64,000 nt of DNA from Apus apus (taxonomy: Eukaryota; Chordata; Aves; Apodiformes; Apodidae). A model generated the notes under the pieces. It had not been told where the DNA came from. It was given only the letters and a program-made list of their open reading frames with translations, and did no database searches. Made by a program: the position numbers and the translations under genes. Below, piece by piece: positions 26,101 to 41,100 of this stretch; position 1 is the stretch's first letter, and each line of letters opens with the position of its first letter. The stretch is taken from assembly GCF_020740795.1 (NCBI RefSeq), contig NC_067282.1, positions 42,809,290 through 42,873,289 on the forward strand, given 5' to 3'.

Positions 26101-29100
26101 AAAGTCCACTGAGCACAGTCAATTTCACCCCATCTGCTGCTTCTTTCAACTGCAAAAACACTTTTGATGATTTTTCTTTTGTTTGTATTGAACATGGCAA
26201 TTGTTTTAATATGGGAAGTCCCAAACATATTAATGCTTATGTTAGAGATTCAGGCAACCAAGCTAGGCAAGTCTTCTAACTGAAGTCTTTCACAATGGTC
26301 CCAGTTTTCACATGTTCCTTAAGAAACTCGTAAGAGGTCTTGGAATTGCTACCTGGCATCAAGCTGACTAGAATAGAATGAACCAACAAGAACCATACCC
26401 AGAAATGTACATATGTGCTGAAGCACAGAGCTCACGTTGCTGGGTATTTAACAGATTTACTGCATAAGACTACCTAACACAAGATATTTATTCTAGAGGA
26501 CTCACTATTTCTGAAATAAAGCTGCATAGTTACTCTGGAATTAATGGAGGAGCAGCTTTAATTTCCATTACTGAGAAATTAACTGGTATTATTTTATTAT
26601 ACATAATTTACAAAGATAGGTTTAATTATCATTGGACTGAATTATACATTTCACAAAATGACCTCTGAAAGCTGCAATTGAGTTTATCCCAAATTTGCCT
26701 TAATCCATGTGCAGTACTTGCTCCCTGCTGGAGACTCTTTCCTCTTACGTTCTCCACCTCCATCCCTAGGTGAAAGCAAACTCTCACATTATAGTGCAAG
26801 CCGCAAAACAAGAAAATAAATTCCTTTACCTAATAATCACATTTCAGATATAGATAATACTGGATTAATCCATAAGATTAATCTTAGCCCACTCCTAAAA
26901 TGTAGGGGACAATTTTTAAAATTTTTATTTCCAAAAGCTCTGTGTTTCACCAGTGAGATCATATCCACTCAAGACTACAAGAAGCCTTGTAGAAGCAACT
27001 ATTACACAAGGTGCAGTGCACTTCCATTAAAAAGGGAATGTGATCTCCCCATGAGAATTTACAGTCCAACTAGGGCAAATTTAAATGCTACCCTCTTGCT
27101 GTATGATTTGAGAACTCTCATTCTCATAAGCAGCATGTGAAAGACTCGAGACAACTGTAACATATTTCAGGGTGACAATGAGCTCCAGAATTAAGTGCAT
27201 GGATTATCATTCACTGAATAGTACTTTGGCTCTGCAGTTAATCCTACTGAAAGTTGGCAAGTTCACCTGTTGATCATACTTGCCCTACCTCCTATACCAA
27301 CTATCTTGTTAATCTTCTTTCTAACCATTGCTAGGTGGTCTGCTACTTTTTGCAGTTCTTATATTTCTATGTGATCTTCTGGAAAAGCTGCTTCTAGCTG
27401 CTCAGAAAAAAAAAAAAAAAAAAGAAAAAGCATGTTTCTGCCACTCACAGAACTTACCTTCTGTAAAACAATGAGCTAATAGTATTCAAGTCTCCTCGAC
27501 AGCAAAAGGAACAGGAAAAGAGATTCTATTAATATTTTGTAAATGAAAATCAACAAAACTAACAGGAAACCATTGAAATAAATTCCACAGCAATTCCAGT
27601 CTTAAACCAGTCGTGTACAGCTGGATAAACTCACAGGTAGGTACATGAATTCAAGTAGAGAAATACCCACATTTCTGTTACTACATTTCCTATTCCTGAG
27701 AGGTACATTTAATCATAGGCTAGAATGCCAACCACTTCCCAACTAGCACTTCTTTGGAAACTATCAGTTCTGCATATGTCCTGTTCATAAAATGACCAGT
27801 GCTACAGCAGCCCACAGGAAGGAAGCCTGAAGACAAGCATTAAGACAGTTTATTTTTCATCCTTTGAAAACAAATGATGAATTCCAGCTAACAAGACTAT
27901 CAGTTTCACCAGCAGTAGAATGGAGACATGCTCCTTGGAGCACAACTCAAGATGTAGGCTGGCAGATGAGTGCAAATTTGGACCCTCCACTGCTGATGTT
28001 TTCACCAAGAATGATCACACAGGCAGAGCTTATTTTCTACATATCCATTACAGAATAGAAATAACTTATAAATAACTCTTAGGCATCTGGACTGTTCTAA
28101 CAGTTTTCAGGACCTCCAGCCATGCACAGCAGGTATAGAAAAGAGTTTCTTCCTCAGCTCACACAACCAGAGGGAATAACAAAGAATTAGCCGTAGTGAC
28201 TACTGCAGACATCCAGCTTCCCCACCCTACAACTGTAGACTGACTGACAAAACAACAAATGAAGATTTTCGCTGAAGTGAAAACAGATTTCTCCGTAGAT
28301 GTGCCCTATGAAGCTAGGAGTATCCACAGAAGTGTGTGTCAACAGGTAGAAAAACTTTAGAGAGAATGTACAGAGAAATACACTACACGTGTAGGAAATA
28401 CATTCAAGGATGTACACTTCTAGGGATGTGGAAAGACTTCTGTCCTGCTGTTTTTCTTTCCTCCCTCTGCCTTCTCAATAAGGACCACTAAAGGAGGAAA
28501 ACAAGATTACTATGTTTTGTTTGAAGAATTAGACTACCCTATGTAGAGAGGATATTTGAAATTTTCAGCTTGCACCTAAAGCTACTAGGTCTATTACACT
28601 AAAGAACTTCCATATGTGAGGCTAGACATTGCATCTGTCTTTTATCTGTGAGTCTTGACCAGTCATAATAAAGTATCATAACTAGAAGCTCAGGCAGCTG
28701 AGAAATCATCATGGCCAACTTCAGATCCCTGAGTAACAGCACTCAATTTTCAGTGTACTGTGCTCATCTTCTAAAGAAAAAAAACAAAACAAACCAAAAC
28801 CAAAAAAACTTTTTAACATACCTCAAGAGTCAGTTGCTCAAAAATCATATTTGGATTCAAATATTTATAAATTACCACTGTGATGTGGTTAATGAAGGAC
28901 AGAAAGCCTGGACAGAAATGCCTCATGCTGCAAAGGATTGAAACAAGATATAGAGGGTAAGGTTTACCATATCTAGACTTGGTCAGCCAGAACACCAACT
29001 GTAGCAACCTTTGTCTAACATGCACTAAAAATGGAAAAGTTACCACTTTCTTCTTTAAATAAGGTGGCTCATTAAGAATCGGCAGATGGCCAGAGAACCT

Positions 29101-32100
29101 GGTAAACTGAAAGACAGGGCTGGGCAAACATTTCTTTCCTAGCACTCTTCATTAAAACAATTACAGAACCACATCTCTGTTTGAGGTGTCCAACACCTGT
29201 ACAGCTTTCAGCTTCAGGCAGCAAAACTTGTGTTATTTTTTAGGGGTATTTTCTAAATAGCTAACCTTCCAGCTTCTGGTTTTCTTTTTCCATTCGAAGC
29301 AATAGAATTTGTTGATGTATGGCTTTTCTCCACAGACTCTGTAGTTCTTCTGAGTTTTTCCTCTCTCCAGTTTTATCTGGAAAATCCTCATTTTGCAATA
29401 CTAGAACAAGAGGGTCCTCCTCCAAGGGTGGAGCAAGAGGGGATAATGGTAACAATTCACTTCCGTCATGACCATCTGCAAAGAATCAGAAAGCTATTAC
29501 AGGAAAGACTGTTTGACATATCACACAAATCTAAGTCACAGCAGAACAAAAATAGCTGTCTTCCACATTCAGCAGTGAGGTGCCGATTCCAAAGACAGAG
29601 AAAATGCAGTTCAACAGTAGAGAAATATTTTTAAATAGGGTTTTATTCAAAATAAAGTTCTACTTAAACTAAAAGGAATCTTCAACCCCTTCCCCTTCTA
29701 GCTCCTTCTAGAGTTACAAAAAGGCATTTATCCATAGTCCTTTACAGCTGAGCTTCCTTACTGCTGTAGTTTACTACACTGCTGTGATATACTAAAAGCA
29801 ACTTTTTCCATCTGCCAAGCTGCACCACAGGCAGTGCTAAAGCACTTTACAGTCACTAAATACAGTTTGTTATTTAACTGTGGTTGTGAATTTTGGCAAT
29901 GGTACTGTATCAACACAGCAGGATTTCAGATACTTCAGAGGTTACTACCTTAAATGACCTAAAGCTGTAAGAATTGTTAACACACTCAACAGGTGCCATG
30001 TGCAGTACGAGGACAAGACAAAAATTTAACATTTCCTGCAAACACTGCTATTATGTAAGCAGGCTAGGGTGAAGATTTGCTAACTATTAAAGAGTTTGTC
30101 AGCAAGAGGTAGTTCTTCATTTCCTTGCTACTAGTGCAGCTGTGGCAGATTGCCCTTAATTTGATTTTGATGACAGAATCCTCTGTTCAAACCAACAAAG
30201 ACCTAAAGCCAACTAAGCACAACTGATCTCTATTGAGGTTCTAGCAATAATTTTGTTGTTATCAAGCTGCCTTCCTTCTCCCTTGCATATTTTCACACGT
30301 TGCAGTTCACTATAGTAACAACTAGTCAGTAACAACTGCTTGTTTATTTTCTTTAAAAGCACGCACAGACCTGGATGCTGCATCTTGGAAGGAGATTTAT
30401 TCATAGGTGAAGCTACCTGCAGGAATATTCTCCGCCGCCAGGAGATGCGGCGAGGTGTGAGCGTGGCCCCCACAGCATTTAGACATTCACTGCTGCAGAC
30501 AGTTGATGTTCTTTTCTTTCCCTCCCCATCACTGAAGGAAAGAAAAAGCAGGTGGGGTAATCAAAGCCAGTCACTTTGGACTAAAAAAAGAAACAAACAA
30601 CTTTACTAAGTCTGTCCAGTATACCCTCAAACCTGCAGGAGCATTTGCTGGGAAGCTTCAGAAGGCAAAACATGCTGTGTGCGAGCTTCGCCTTGAATAC
30701 AGAAGTGCCCAGTTGTATTCCTGTACCACAGCACTGGGAAGCCAGTACTACATACCATCAGGTAGGATTCATAGCATTCATGAAGCATTCAGCTGGAAGC
30801 TCAGAATAAAATCTAAACTTTCTGAAAAGCTAAGAAAAACATGGTAATATTTTAGCCTCTAAAATAGACAGCAATGGGTTTTGCTTTACCATACATGAGT
30901 CTTACCGGGGCGATATGATGTCATACCCCTAAATGCACAGATGTTGCTTTAGCAGATGATGCTTTAGCAGAGCATAACATCCCATTCAGAGCTGTTTTAA
31001 ATGGCATGATGAACTCACAGGTGAGTATTTAATTGGAGACCATGTTCTGGCCTTCTTGAAGCATAGAAAAGAGGCTGCACGAGAAGTGGACACTTCATCA
31101 GCATAAGTGGGGCCAAATGTCCTCATGTTTCATCAGCATCTCCAGCTGAAGGAACAGAGCTTTTGCCAAAAGAGGTCAAGTCAGTTCCTACAAGGACCTG
31201 AAAAGCACTGATGTCCTCCCCTGTACCATGTAGAAAAAGATTTACATAGTGATTTTCATAGTAGCTTAAGATGCTGGAAGAGGCAAGGAGAGGACACAGG
31301 GAAACTTTTCCAGGACATCATGTTAAGAGGACACCAGGCACATCTTTCTACTGACTGTTGCCAGAGGAAAGAAGATTTGGCTTTCAGAAGTACTTGAGCT
31401 ACTTTCAGAAATATTTTAGCATTCTGCATTTTGTGGTAGTAAAGTAAGTACACAGATCTTGTACAGCAATGGGTACATTGATTATCTGTCACAAATCCTT
31501 CCACACAACGTCAGCAACATGACACACCACTACAGCCTTCTTGAGAAGACAGCATCAAATATGGGAAACTGTATCTACAGCTTAATCACAGGGAAAACTG
31601 CGCTATCAGCACAGCAGTAGCTACATTGAAATATTCACCCTGTGATGAATTTCCATGCTACGGTACAAAGTCCCTAGAAAGAGTCAGATTAAAGAAGAGC
31701 CCAGCAGGTTTGTTATTCACGTTCACTATGTTTGTGGTGGTAAATTAGTTGCAGATGAAGACAGTTTGCCAGCTGCAGTCAGTCTCCCCACTTTTGGCTT
31801 GCACAAAAGGAGAGATCAGCAAAGGAAGCAGACTATATCTTACTGAAGTTTCAGCTACACCAGTCTCCCACCTAGACCATCTCAATCAGCACTTCTCATA
31901 TCAAACACTCTGTGCTGAATGATAATCCACCAAGCTAGAACTGGCCTTTGTGCTGATCAAAGCTGTCTCTATGCTAACTATCTACAACAGGTCCCCAACA
32001 TCTATAGGTCTCAATGAGCAAACAGGACTCAAACATACACACGTATCAGACCCTGCTTCAATATCCTGGCAGAGAAACAATGATGTCTTCAAGCTCACTT

Positions 32101-35100
32101 ACCCAGCATTAGACACCACCCTGCTCTCCTGCTCTAAGAACAGAGCTATGGGCTAGGAGCCCTGGGTAACAGTCTGAATCATTCTCTAATCTCAGTTTAG
32201 TTTCTATACTGCCTTCAGTTCCCTATGCATCATTCTGTTAGTAAGTGGTCTCAGTAAAGTCCCATGTTGCACTAACCAAAATAGCAACAGGAAACCTTGT
32301 GACAATCATCTTTGCCTAACTTTACACAGTCTTTGGTGGTGGGGTAACCACTATTGGTGCTAAACGTAGACTAAAAAACTTAATTTTAATCTGAAGCTGC
32401 TGTTTTCCAAAGGTATTTCAGTCCAACAGCTTTTGAAAATAAGGTATTGAGTTTGGATATATGAATCACTATAACTCATGTTTCTAAAAATAAGAATAGA
32501 GAAACTACTACTCACTATTTCAATCCTTACATATCATGTGTTAGAACACAAAAAAAATAAGTCATCCCAAGCCTTACTAAATAGAAACTATGTAACAAGA
32601 AAACTTCCTTTCTATTGCTATATACGAAAAGCTACATTCAGCTACTGTGGCCCTAAACATGCAGGCAGTCCTAAGAACAGTGTTCAATTTAAAGGAGTAA
32701 AACTTAAAATAAAAGTCAGAATAAGAGGGTGGCTATTTTAGGGTCTGGAACAAAGCTGGTTAAACCACTGGAGTCACAGACTTACAGCGGGATTGGTTAG
32801 TCCCAGGTGCTACCTTTTGTAGTGTGCAAATCATACAGTTCTGAAGATCTTTCTGCTGCTAAACCCTCCCTTCCAAAACTCCTGTGGCATTTTGAACAAC
32901 TAGTATTAACTACCTCCTCCTTCCAAGAGCTGTCTGATGAGTGATTAGAGGAAAACTTTTGATAGTCTCATGCATGCATCTTGCCATATGAAATGGAAGG
33001 CTAGGGCACCTCTGAAAACACTAAGATTTAGGAAAGGGAGGCCAGAAAGGGAGCAAAGGCAGTTTCCTCATTCCAAGAGAGACAGACAAGTCCTAGCTTA
33101 ACATCAGATCTGAAGGTGTGAAACAGTATCCTACAGAGTAAAAGCAGGAAGAACACAGAGTAAAATGACAGTGTCTCCTATCCTGTGATGAAATGGTTCA
33201 GAATGTTGGTGCAAAAAACAGATGAGTTAACTCATTTACATATTCCCCACTTTGAAATAAAAGTTGTACAATAGTTATTCCCTAAACTATCATCTCTCAT
33301 ACCTGAACTTAACTGCCTGGCTTTGCTCTTGATTGTACCTGTAAGAAATCAGGTTAATTCAGGTTTTAAGGTAGTTGTGGATTTTGACAACCAGGCAGGT
33401 AGGTACTCTTCTCCAACAGGTCAGCAACACCTCATATGGTTCCTCTAAACAGGGCAGAGGTAAAGGGGAAAAAAAAACAATAACCAACAAACAAAACAAA
33501 AACAAACAAACAAACACCCCCAAAAAAACAGTCTATCTAACCACTAGCTACCAGTTCCCTGAAAAATGAAGAGGCTTATTAATACGAGCAGAGATACTAA
33601 GAGCAGAGACACTAAAAAGCAGCCCTGAACAAGAATGACTTCTTGGGTTATACAATGACAGAGCCACCAAGAAGAAAACAATGCAATTGCTTTCTACAAG
33701 CTCCTGTCCTGCTGCAACCTACCAGCAACTGAACAAGACTAAGTGCACCAGAATCAACGTGCTGAAAGCTAAGAGATGGTAGTACCTAAAATCTTACAGA
33801 ACTAAGGAATAGATATTTAAGAACTAAACTGCAAAAACTAGGACATGGTTACAAGATTTTTTTTTACTTTTATTTAAAAAAATGACAATTAGATTATGGA
33901 ACAGCTTCTACAACAGAGTTTGTTTCTGTTTTGTAAAACACATGAAAGGGCAAAGCCAAATAATTCAGTAAAGAAATTACATAAAATTCAGTATTTCCAA
34001 TTTTACTTACTATTCCTGTTCTAATCATTTAACATACCTCCCATGCATCTCTAGAAAATGGTAACAATGGAATACTCTACTTCACACAAATGCATCACAG
34101 TTTAGTTTGAAGACTAATGGTTCTCCATAAGGCTATTTAAGCCTATCCTCCTGACCCAAAGAAACCAAAATCCATTAATCAGCTTGTATGCAATAAAAAG
34201 TGAAATGCTATAAATTCGATATAATGCCTCAAATATTTCGGTCTCTACTATTCATCCTTAAACTGTTACAAGTGATAACCCAAGTACTCAAGAGTACAGA
34301 GTACATGATCATCTAAACTTTTTATCTCACAACTCAGTTTTCACCAATGCATCATCCCGCTTATTATTCTATCAGATAACGAGATGAGACAGCTAGTTTG
34401 GGGGTGGAACCAACCAACCAACAATAAAAAATAAAAAAAACAACACAAAAAAGCCCAACCCACAATTTGTTCAAACACGTTCTTTGCTGGATTTCAATTA
34501 CCCAAAAATCTCTTTCCAAAACTGTTCTTTAAAACGCTTCCAAAGCCTGATATTAAAACAAACAAAACAAAACACAAAGCTGCATCATTTCTTGTGAACT
34601 CACTACAGAACACTTAAACTGAATTATTCAAAATAATGCATTTGAATTCATGCAAGCCAACTGACTGGAGAATAAATACTGTTTCTGCTTATGTCAATGT
34701 TTGCATTTTTCCCCAGTTTGCTTTCATTTCAACTTCTTCTCTTGGTTGGTCTAAGTAGCATTTGAATCAATTTGACCTACTTGGAGGCTTAGATGGTACA
34801 AAAATCCGCAGATCAAGTATAGAAAGACAGCTAATATCTCAGCTCCCAGGACTTAAGCTGGCAGAAGCCTATATGCAAGTCTAATGCATGAAGTATTCCT
34901 CCCCTCCAGAAGGAAGAAAAAACTACTTTGGACCAGATTACACCTCTCTTGATTCTCAATCCTGTCACATATTTTTATTCTGAATAATTACTTTGTTATT
35001 TTTTGTAAACAACGTTCTCAAGTATTTTACTTTCCGCATGGGAAAAGGAAGGGTTTAAAAAAAAACAAAACAGTTCAAATTCAAGTGGTGATAAACCAGT

Positions 35101-38100
35101 TTAAACTATCCTTGCATAACAATGAATGCAGTGAAGAGAGACAGCAAGGGCAAGTTGCACCTATTCTGAAGTCTGTTCCATTTTTTAAAGTGCTGCTTTT
35201 ATTTTTATATTAGAGCAAAAGAACAGATTATTTCAATGGTCTAACTTTCAGGAGCAGCTGCTGAATAAAAGCCAGAAATTCTGAAAGTTATAGAAATGAA
35301 AGTTTAAAAGCAGATTATGCTCTCAAATTGCTGTTTGTTTACCTCCACATCCGCAGGGTATTTTTTTTTAATCCTTATATATGCTTGTGTTCAATAACAC
35401 TGCACAAAACACAGCCCAGCCTTCTCTCTACACAAATGAATTGACAATGCAGTAAAAACATTCTGAAGGCACCTACTAACATTGTGCCAATGCCAAACTT
35501 TACTATTTAGTTAATTCCTTACAGCAGAAAAAAATGCTTTCTCTCTTCCACATAAAGCGTCACAGTAGTGATCATTAGAATTAAATCCAAAGAGCTCAAC
35601 CTCCCCATAAACATTGGGAAAAAAAGACATGTCTTTCATGATAGTGAAATTTTTTGGAGGCTTTTTTTAATTTCTTCTGGGTTTAGGTATTCCAACACAG
35701 CCATTTAAATCCTAGCAAGTCAACTGAAGCTTCCTTTTTAACGAATCTCAAGAATCTTTCAGGGCATGACTCATGCTTTCTAAATGAACATGGTTCCAGT
35801 GACAAGCACCGTACTAGTGTTCAGGAAGGGAGGTGGATAAATACACATGATAAGCTCTGTAAATGTCAGAATATTAAAGACAATCATATTAAGATGAGAG
35901 CAACTGTGCAGGAAAACCAACTTCCCTCTATTAATTAGATGAGACAAAGATGTCTACAGTCAGTTGAGAACTGTACCCTGTATTTCCAACACCCTAGTAT
36001 CACTGTCTGGGTTTGTGACCACATGTTGCATGTGACATAAACATGGATCAGACACACCTTCTATACAGTGGCCAATACATAAAGACACTTATACAATGAG
36101 CAGAGCTGATTTTTAACACCTACCTCCTCAGCTGATCCTGGCTTGGTGTTATTTGCATAGGTCCATCTGACTGCTACCCATCAAAAATCTTTCTATAAAG
36201 AATTCTGACTGTAAATGGCTCTGCCCCGTAGATCGAAGTTCACTAGCACACCAAGAAAAGCTGCCTGCTGTACCACATGTAATCTCAAAGCAACATTATA
36301 TAGGAAATCAGACTATAATTTTTCTCCAGTGCAATGTGGCTAGGATACACTTTGTGAATGCGTAGTAACCATTACTCTTAGAGAGGAAAATGCACTGATG
36401 TTTCCATTAATGTTTCTTAACAGTTGAGCAGCTTATAGACTTCAGATGGTAAAGGACTGCCACACTGCACTAAATTCAGCCTAACATACACTCTCACAAG
36501 AATACTAAAAACACCTCATACTGAGCCTACCAGAGACAGAAGATTGTTGTCTCTGTGAAAAATAACCAAAGGAAAACAAACAACCAACAAAATACAAACC
36601 CACAAAACAACAAAGCAATCCACATGAAAAACCACACCAAAGATTTGAGCTTTCTATAATTCATAAACCTGATGGCATGACACACACTTGCAAGTTAAAT
36701 CAGAGAAAGTCTCAAGAGTTTCAGGTATTCCCAGCTGAACAATGTATTTCATTCTCCATTACAGAATCACAGAATTCTAGGGTTTGGAAGGGACCTCGAG
36801 AGATCATCTAGTCCAACCCCTCAGACACAGCAGGGTCATCTAGAGTACATCACACAGGAACGTGTCCAGGTAGGTTTTGAATGTCTCCAGTGAAGGAGAC
36901 TCCACAACCTCTAAGGGCAGCCTTTTCCAGTGCTTTGTCACTCTCACAGTAAAGAAGTTTTTTCTGATGTTTACGTGGAACCTCCTATGTTCCAGTTTGC
37001 ACCCAGTGCCGCTGGTCCTATCACTAGACAAGGCCCAGTTGCTCCCAACAAGACCTATGGCTAACGAGAACCCATTTTCACAAGAGCTTTTGCACTAATT
37101 TAAGATTAAATAGTATCAAAACCCCATATACTACAAAACCTAAGTAGAAAGAGAGTGATTTTCTGGGACTCACTCCTAATTTGAAGATCTCCCCACCTCA
37201 CAGATCAAAATTCTATCATAATGATATCCAGTATCTTGACTAGTGTGCATAACAAATTCCAGAAAGAGTAATATCTCAGAAATTTAATCTTGGAATTAGC
37301 TGGCATTAAAGCACAGTTTTAGTATAATACTCAATACATACATTCTCCAAATCTAGAAAGCTGTGTTTCACTGCTGGGATTCAGCTGCATGTACAAACTA
37401 ACCTGGGCATTGGTTCAGCTTGAATCACAGAACCACAGAATTGTCAGAGTTGGAAGGGTCATCTAGAGGTCATCTAGTCCAACTCCCCTGCTAAAGCAGG
37501 ATCACCTAGAGCACAAGGTAGGATACAGTGTGCTTAAGGAGATGATATGTACTTCATATTTATTCTAACCTATGTATCACTACAAATTGCTACACCAAAC
37601 TGTACCTTAAAGACACCTTTAGGTCAACTGCCTCTCATATTAGCTTTCATATTTAAATAATTTCTTACAGTCTACCTTAAAATGGAGATGACAAACTAAT
37701 CTGTGTTTAATGCAACTTCACTCCACAATGTAAAAAAAATTGTGGGCACCCCTAAAAACTTCCACATTTATCTCAGGCAACTGAAATTCCCATGTATTAG
37801 AGTCCTAACACCCAGGATACAGGTCTCAACACTTTTTTTTTTGTAAGAATACAATATATTATTGTTTTTCCAAGGAGAAACAGTCACAAGAGCACTTTCT
37901 CCAACTGTTGGGTATGATTAGGGCTGAGCCACACTCAGAGTACCAGAGACAAAAGTATAGTTCAGTGAACAAGGACGGATTGACAGAGAAAGGTTGTCAT
38001 TAACAGGAGAGAAATGAAAAGGCCACCAACTCACAAAAAAGCACCATGAAGTTCAAAACTTCACTGTATTCATTACAGTCCTACCTCGGAAAAGAGAGTT

Positions 38101-41100
38101 TTCTCAAGAATTGTCCTGAAGGAGAGCCTATTCTTACAGTAAAAAGAAGTGTGACTTCCATTCAGACACTAAGTCTTTCACACTGACGTCAGAAAGCCCT
38201 TCTTATACCTTCACTGCTTCCCCACTCCTCTTTAATTGCAAGTTATTTTCCGATTCTCTCTAAACATCTCGCATCTTGTGTCACCCAACTAGCTTAGAAT
38301 TTCCCCTTCCTCATGCACAGGCATCCCACGTTAGTACTGTACACTCTTCACACTGTTATTCTCACATGCTAATGATCACAGCAACACATGCTGGTTTGCA
38401 TTCAGCAGAGAAAGCATTAAATCGGCATGATGCTCCTAAAAACTGTTGCATTTCAGGTGACAAACCAACGCAAGAGATTGGCACTGCAGCAGAATAAGGT
38501 CACAGCTACTAGGTGTCAGCAGAGAAGCCTATTTTTTGGCCAAAAGCCTGTCCACCCATTTGCATAAAGTACTTAAGGAAGTCTGTTAGAAATGCAGCAG
38601 CACAAAGCAGAGTGGGAGAACTCCCATGTGCTGCGTTGCACTAGGAAGCTTGTTGTTAAGCTTGTGGCAGTGAAGAACTAGGCAGGAGACAACGCTCTCA
38701 CCTCTTGGAGAGGTCATTTTCTGAGTGCTGGAGCAACCTTCCTGAGCCCTGGTAAAAGCTTTTCAGGAAAGAAGGGGCAGAGACAGAGGAGGGGAGACCA
38801 GGTGACGCAGATTCACTCTCATTGAGAGCGCGCCGAACCCCGAGAACAGGGCTGTGCAGGCAACAAGAGAACATAGTAGATGGGTCAGCATGGATTTGGA
38901 TACAATAATAAAACATCCAGATAAAAGATACTGGCCAAGTACCTCATCTTGGCTTTGTTTCCCAGAAAAAAATGTGCCAAGTGTACTACTGGGCAGCTTC
39001 CCTGATGATACTGGTTTTGCTGTTACAGCTGATTTCTTGTAAGAAACACTTCAATGACATTGCAGAGGCAGACCACCATATTTCTTTAGCCTTATTTGTT
39101 CTCAAAGCAAATTCAGAAAAAGAATCTCTGAAACATTCAGAAAATATCCTTAGAAAACTGCTTCCAATAACATGAACCATGTTGTTTCCTCCCCTAAATT
39201 TTCTCTTGCTTTTGTAAATAACAAACAATCTGTACTTACTAATGTGTTCTAGCAACACACTTAAATGCAGTAAAGTGTTTAAATCAAGAAAGCCCTCCTA
39301 CACCATTAAACATTACTTATTAAGTGTTGAGGAGACCTAAAAATTAAATCAGTTTCTTTTACTTCAAATTTTTTATTAATCCTCAATAGTCAAGGAGAAA
39401 AAGAAAAATGCCAGCCTAGAACCAAGTTGTCACAAACTGTTTTGATTGAAAAATCTGCTGATGATGCCACTTAATCAGCAACTTCTTAAAAGTTATTACA
39501 AAGAATTGAAGTCAGCAAGTCCTTCAGTTTGAACTGTCAGGGTTTCCTGTTTGCATACAACACTGTCAATGGAAAAAAAAAAAAATAACCAAAGTTTATC
39601 TTAGTAAAAAACACTATCTCTTCAGAAACACAATGTAACAAAGCTATTTCAAGGCTAGTCTCTTACCCTTCGCCCTCCTCCATTCTCTTAAACAGCAAAA
39701 ACTTTTTTGCCTGTCTGCACAAAGCTGTGCAGCATGCACACTGACATTTAAATCCAAACAAATGCATGAGAAACTACTATTTAAAGCCCTTTTTAGAAAG
39801 AGCCTACAAAAAGCATAGTTGCAGCTAAACAGTTAAACATGACAAATAGTTTGGAGAAAGCTCTTCTCCAACAGAAAAAAATTCAGCTCATCTGGGCCTG
39901 AATCTTGTTAAGGTTTTGGAGTTCAGTCTCTTACTGCAGATAGCCAGGTTGAAGGCAAAGAAAGCACAGCCAAAGAGCGCCCACAAGGAACTGTGGGGAC
40001 CTCTTCTGACTGAGTGAAGGAACTCCTGAAAGAACAGAATTCCACATGTTAACAGCTGGAGAGTATCCAAAAAGGAAGGGAAAAAAGTTAGAGAGGGACG
40101 CTCTGGAAAAAGGCAAACAGGCAAATGGCATGCCTCGCAGCTCAGGGGATGTGTTTAATCCTAAATCCTTTTGCGAGACTCCTCACGAGTTTTAATTCTG
40201 GAATACTCTCTGGTAGCTTGGCTAACACAGTAGCTGACACTTGAAGCGGTCGGTGCCTTTTTCATCCTGGCATAAAAATGTTATGCTATGGTTTCTGCAG
40301 TGAAAAGCAGCGAGCATCTCTTCTCCAGAGGGCCTGACAAATAAACAACATAACAGATCGGTGCCAGCATCCAGTCCGATGATAGATTTCTCTGGACTGA
40401 CGCATCCCCTTAATCACTAATCCAGGGATTAGCAAGTTACTGCAATACTGCAAAGCCCCAAACTGCTCGGAGGCAGAGAAGACAGGCCGAAAATAAATAA
40501 ATAGATAGCAGAGCTGTGCAGAAACAGTTTCTGTAAGAAGGAAGAGGGGCGAGACTCGTGTGCCCAGACAGCAGAAGGCAGCAGGCGCGTGGCACGGCGT
40601 GTCCTGACTCACCTTGTTGCCTCGACGCAAGTCTGTCGCAGGAGCGGGGACCGGACGCTCTGGGACCTCCCGTTCTGGAAGGTTATCCTCCGCCTGGCGC
40701 TGGAGGGAGGGTGGCTGAAGGTGTGCGCACGCCTCCTGAACTGGGGGGAGTCCGAGTCCTCCTCGGGAAACGGCTGCCAGGCCGGGGACACCGGGGAGGC
40801 TGGAGGAGTAGCTGGCGGGGAATCGCCCGGCGAAGCGTCCTGGAAGGAAGCATCAGCAGAGTGAGGCCTGCTGCTCCGTGCCCTGCCAGAGCGCGCGCTG
40901 AACCCCGCGGGCCACGCCGGGGCACCAAAGCCTCTCCCCCTGCTTGTCATGGCCCATTGTATGCTAATTATCACCAAAACCAGACATCCTTTGATAATTT
41001 AGTCCAAAACCAGCAGCGTCCTCCTTCTTCGGGGAAGGGATAAAAATGTATACACAACACAAACAACATACTAATTACTCCAGGCATCCTCTCAAAGGGA

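Larger units (their letters stand above)
25575..29265 (-). other. TBC1D4 intron 13
   Basis: 3.7 kb with one CR1 fragment close to exon 14, a poly-A run at 27406 and an A/C-rich tract near 28780-28810. Confidence 0.82.
30532..38701 (-). other. TBC1D4 intron 11, largest complete intron
   Basis: 8.2 kb with two CR1 fragments and three A/C-rich tracts. Mammals have extra residues at this junction (human about D735-S740), so an unseen microexon could be here; I did not find one. Confidence 0.8.

Noticed and set aside
40558..41043. 161-codon + strand open frame
   Set aside because: It is antisense to TBC1D4 exon 10. The frame stays open because of the GC-rich exon, and it resembles no protein.
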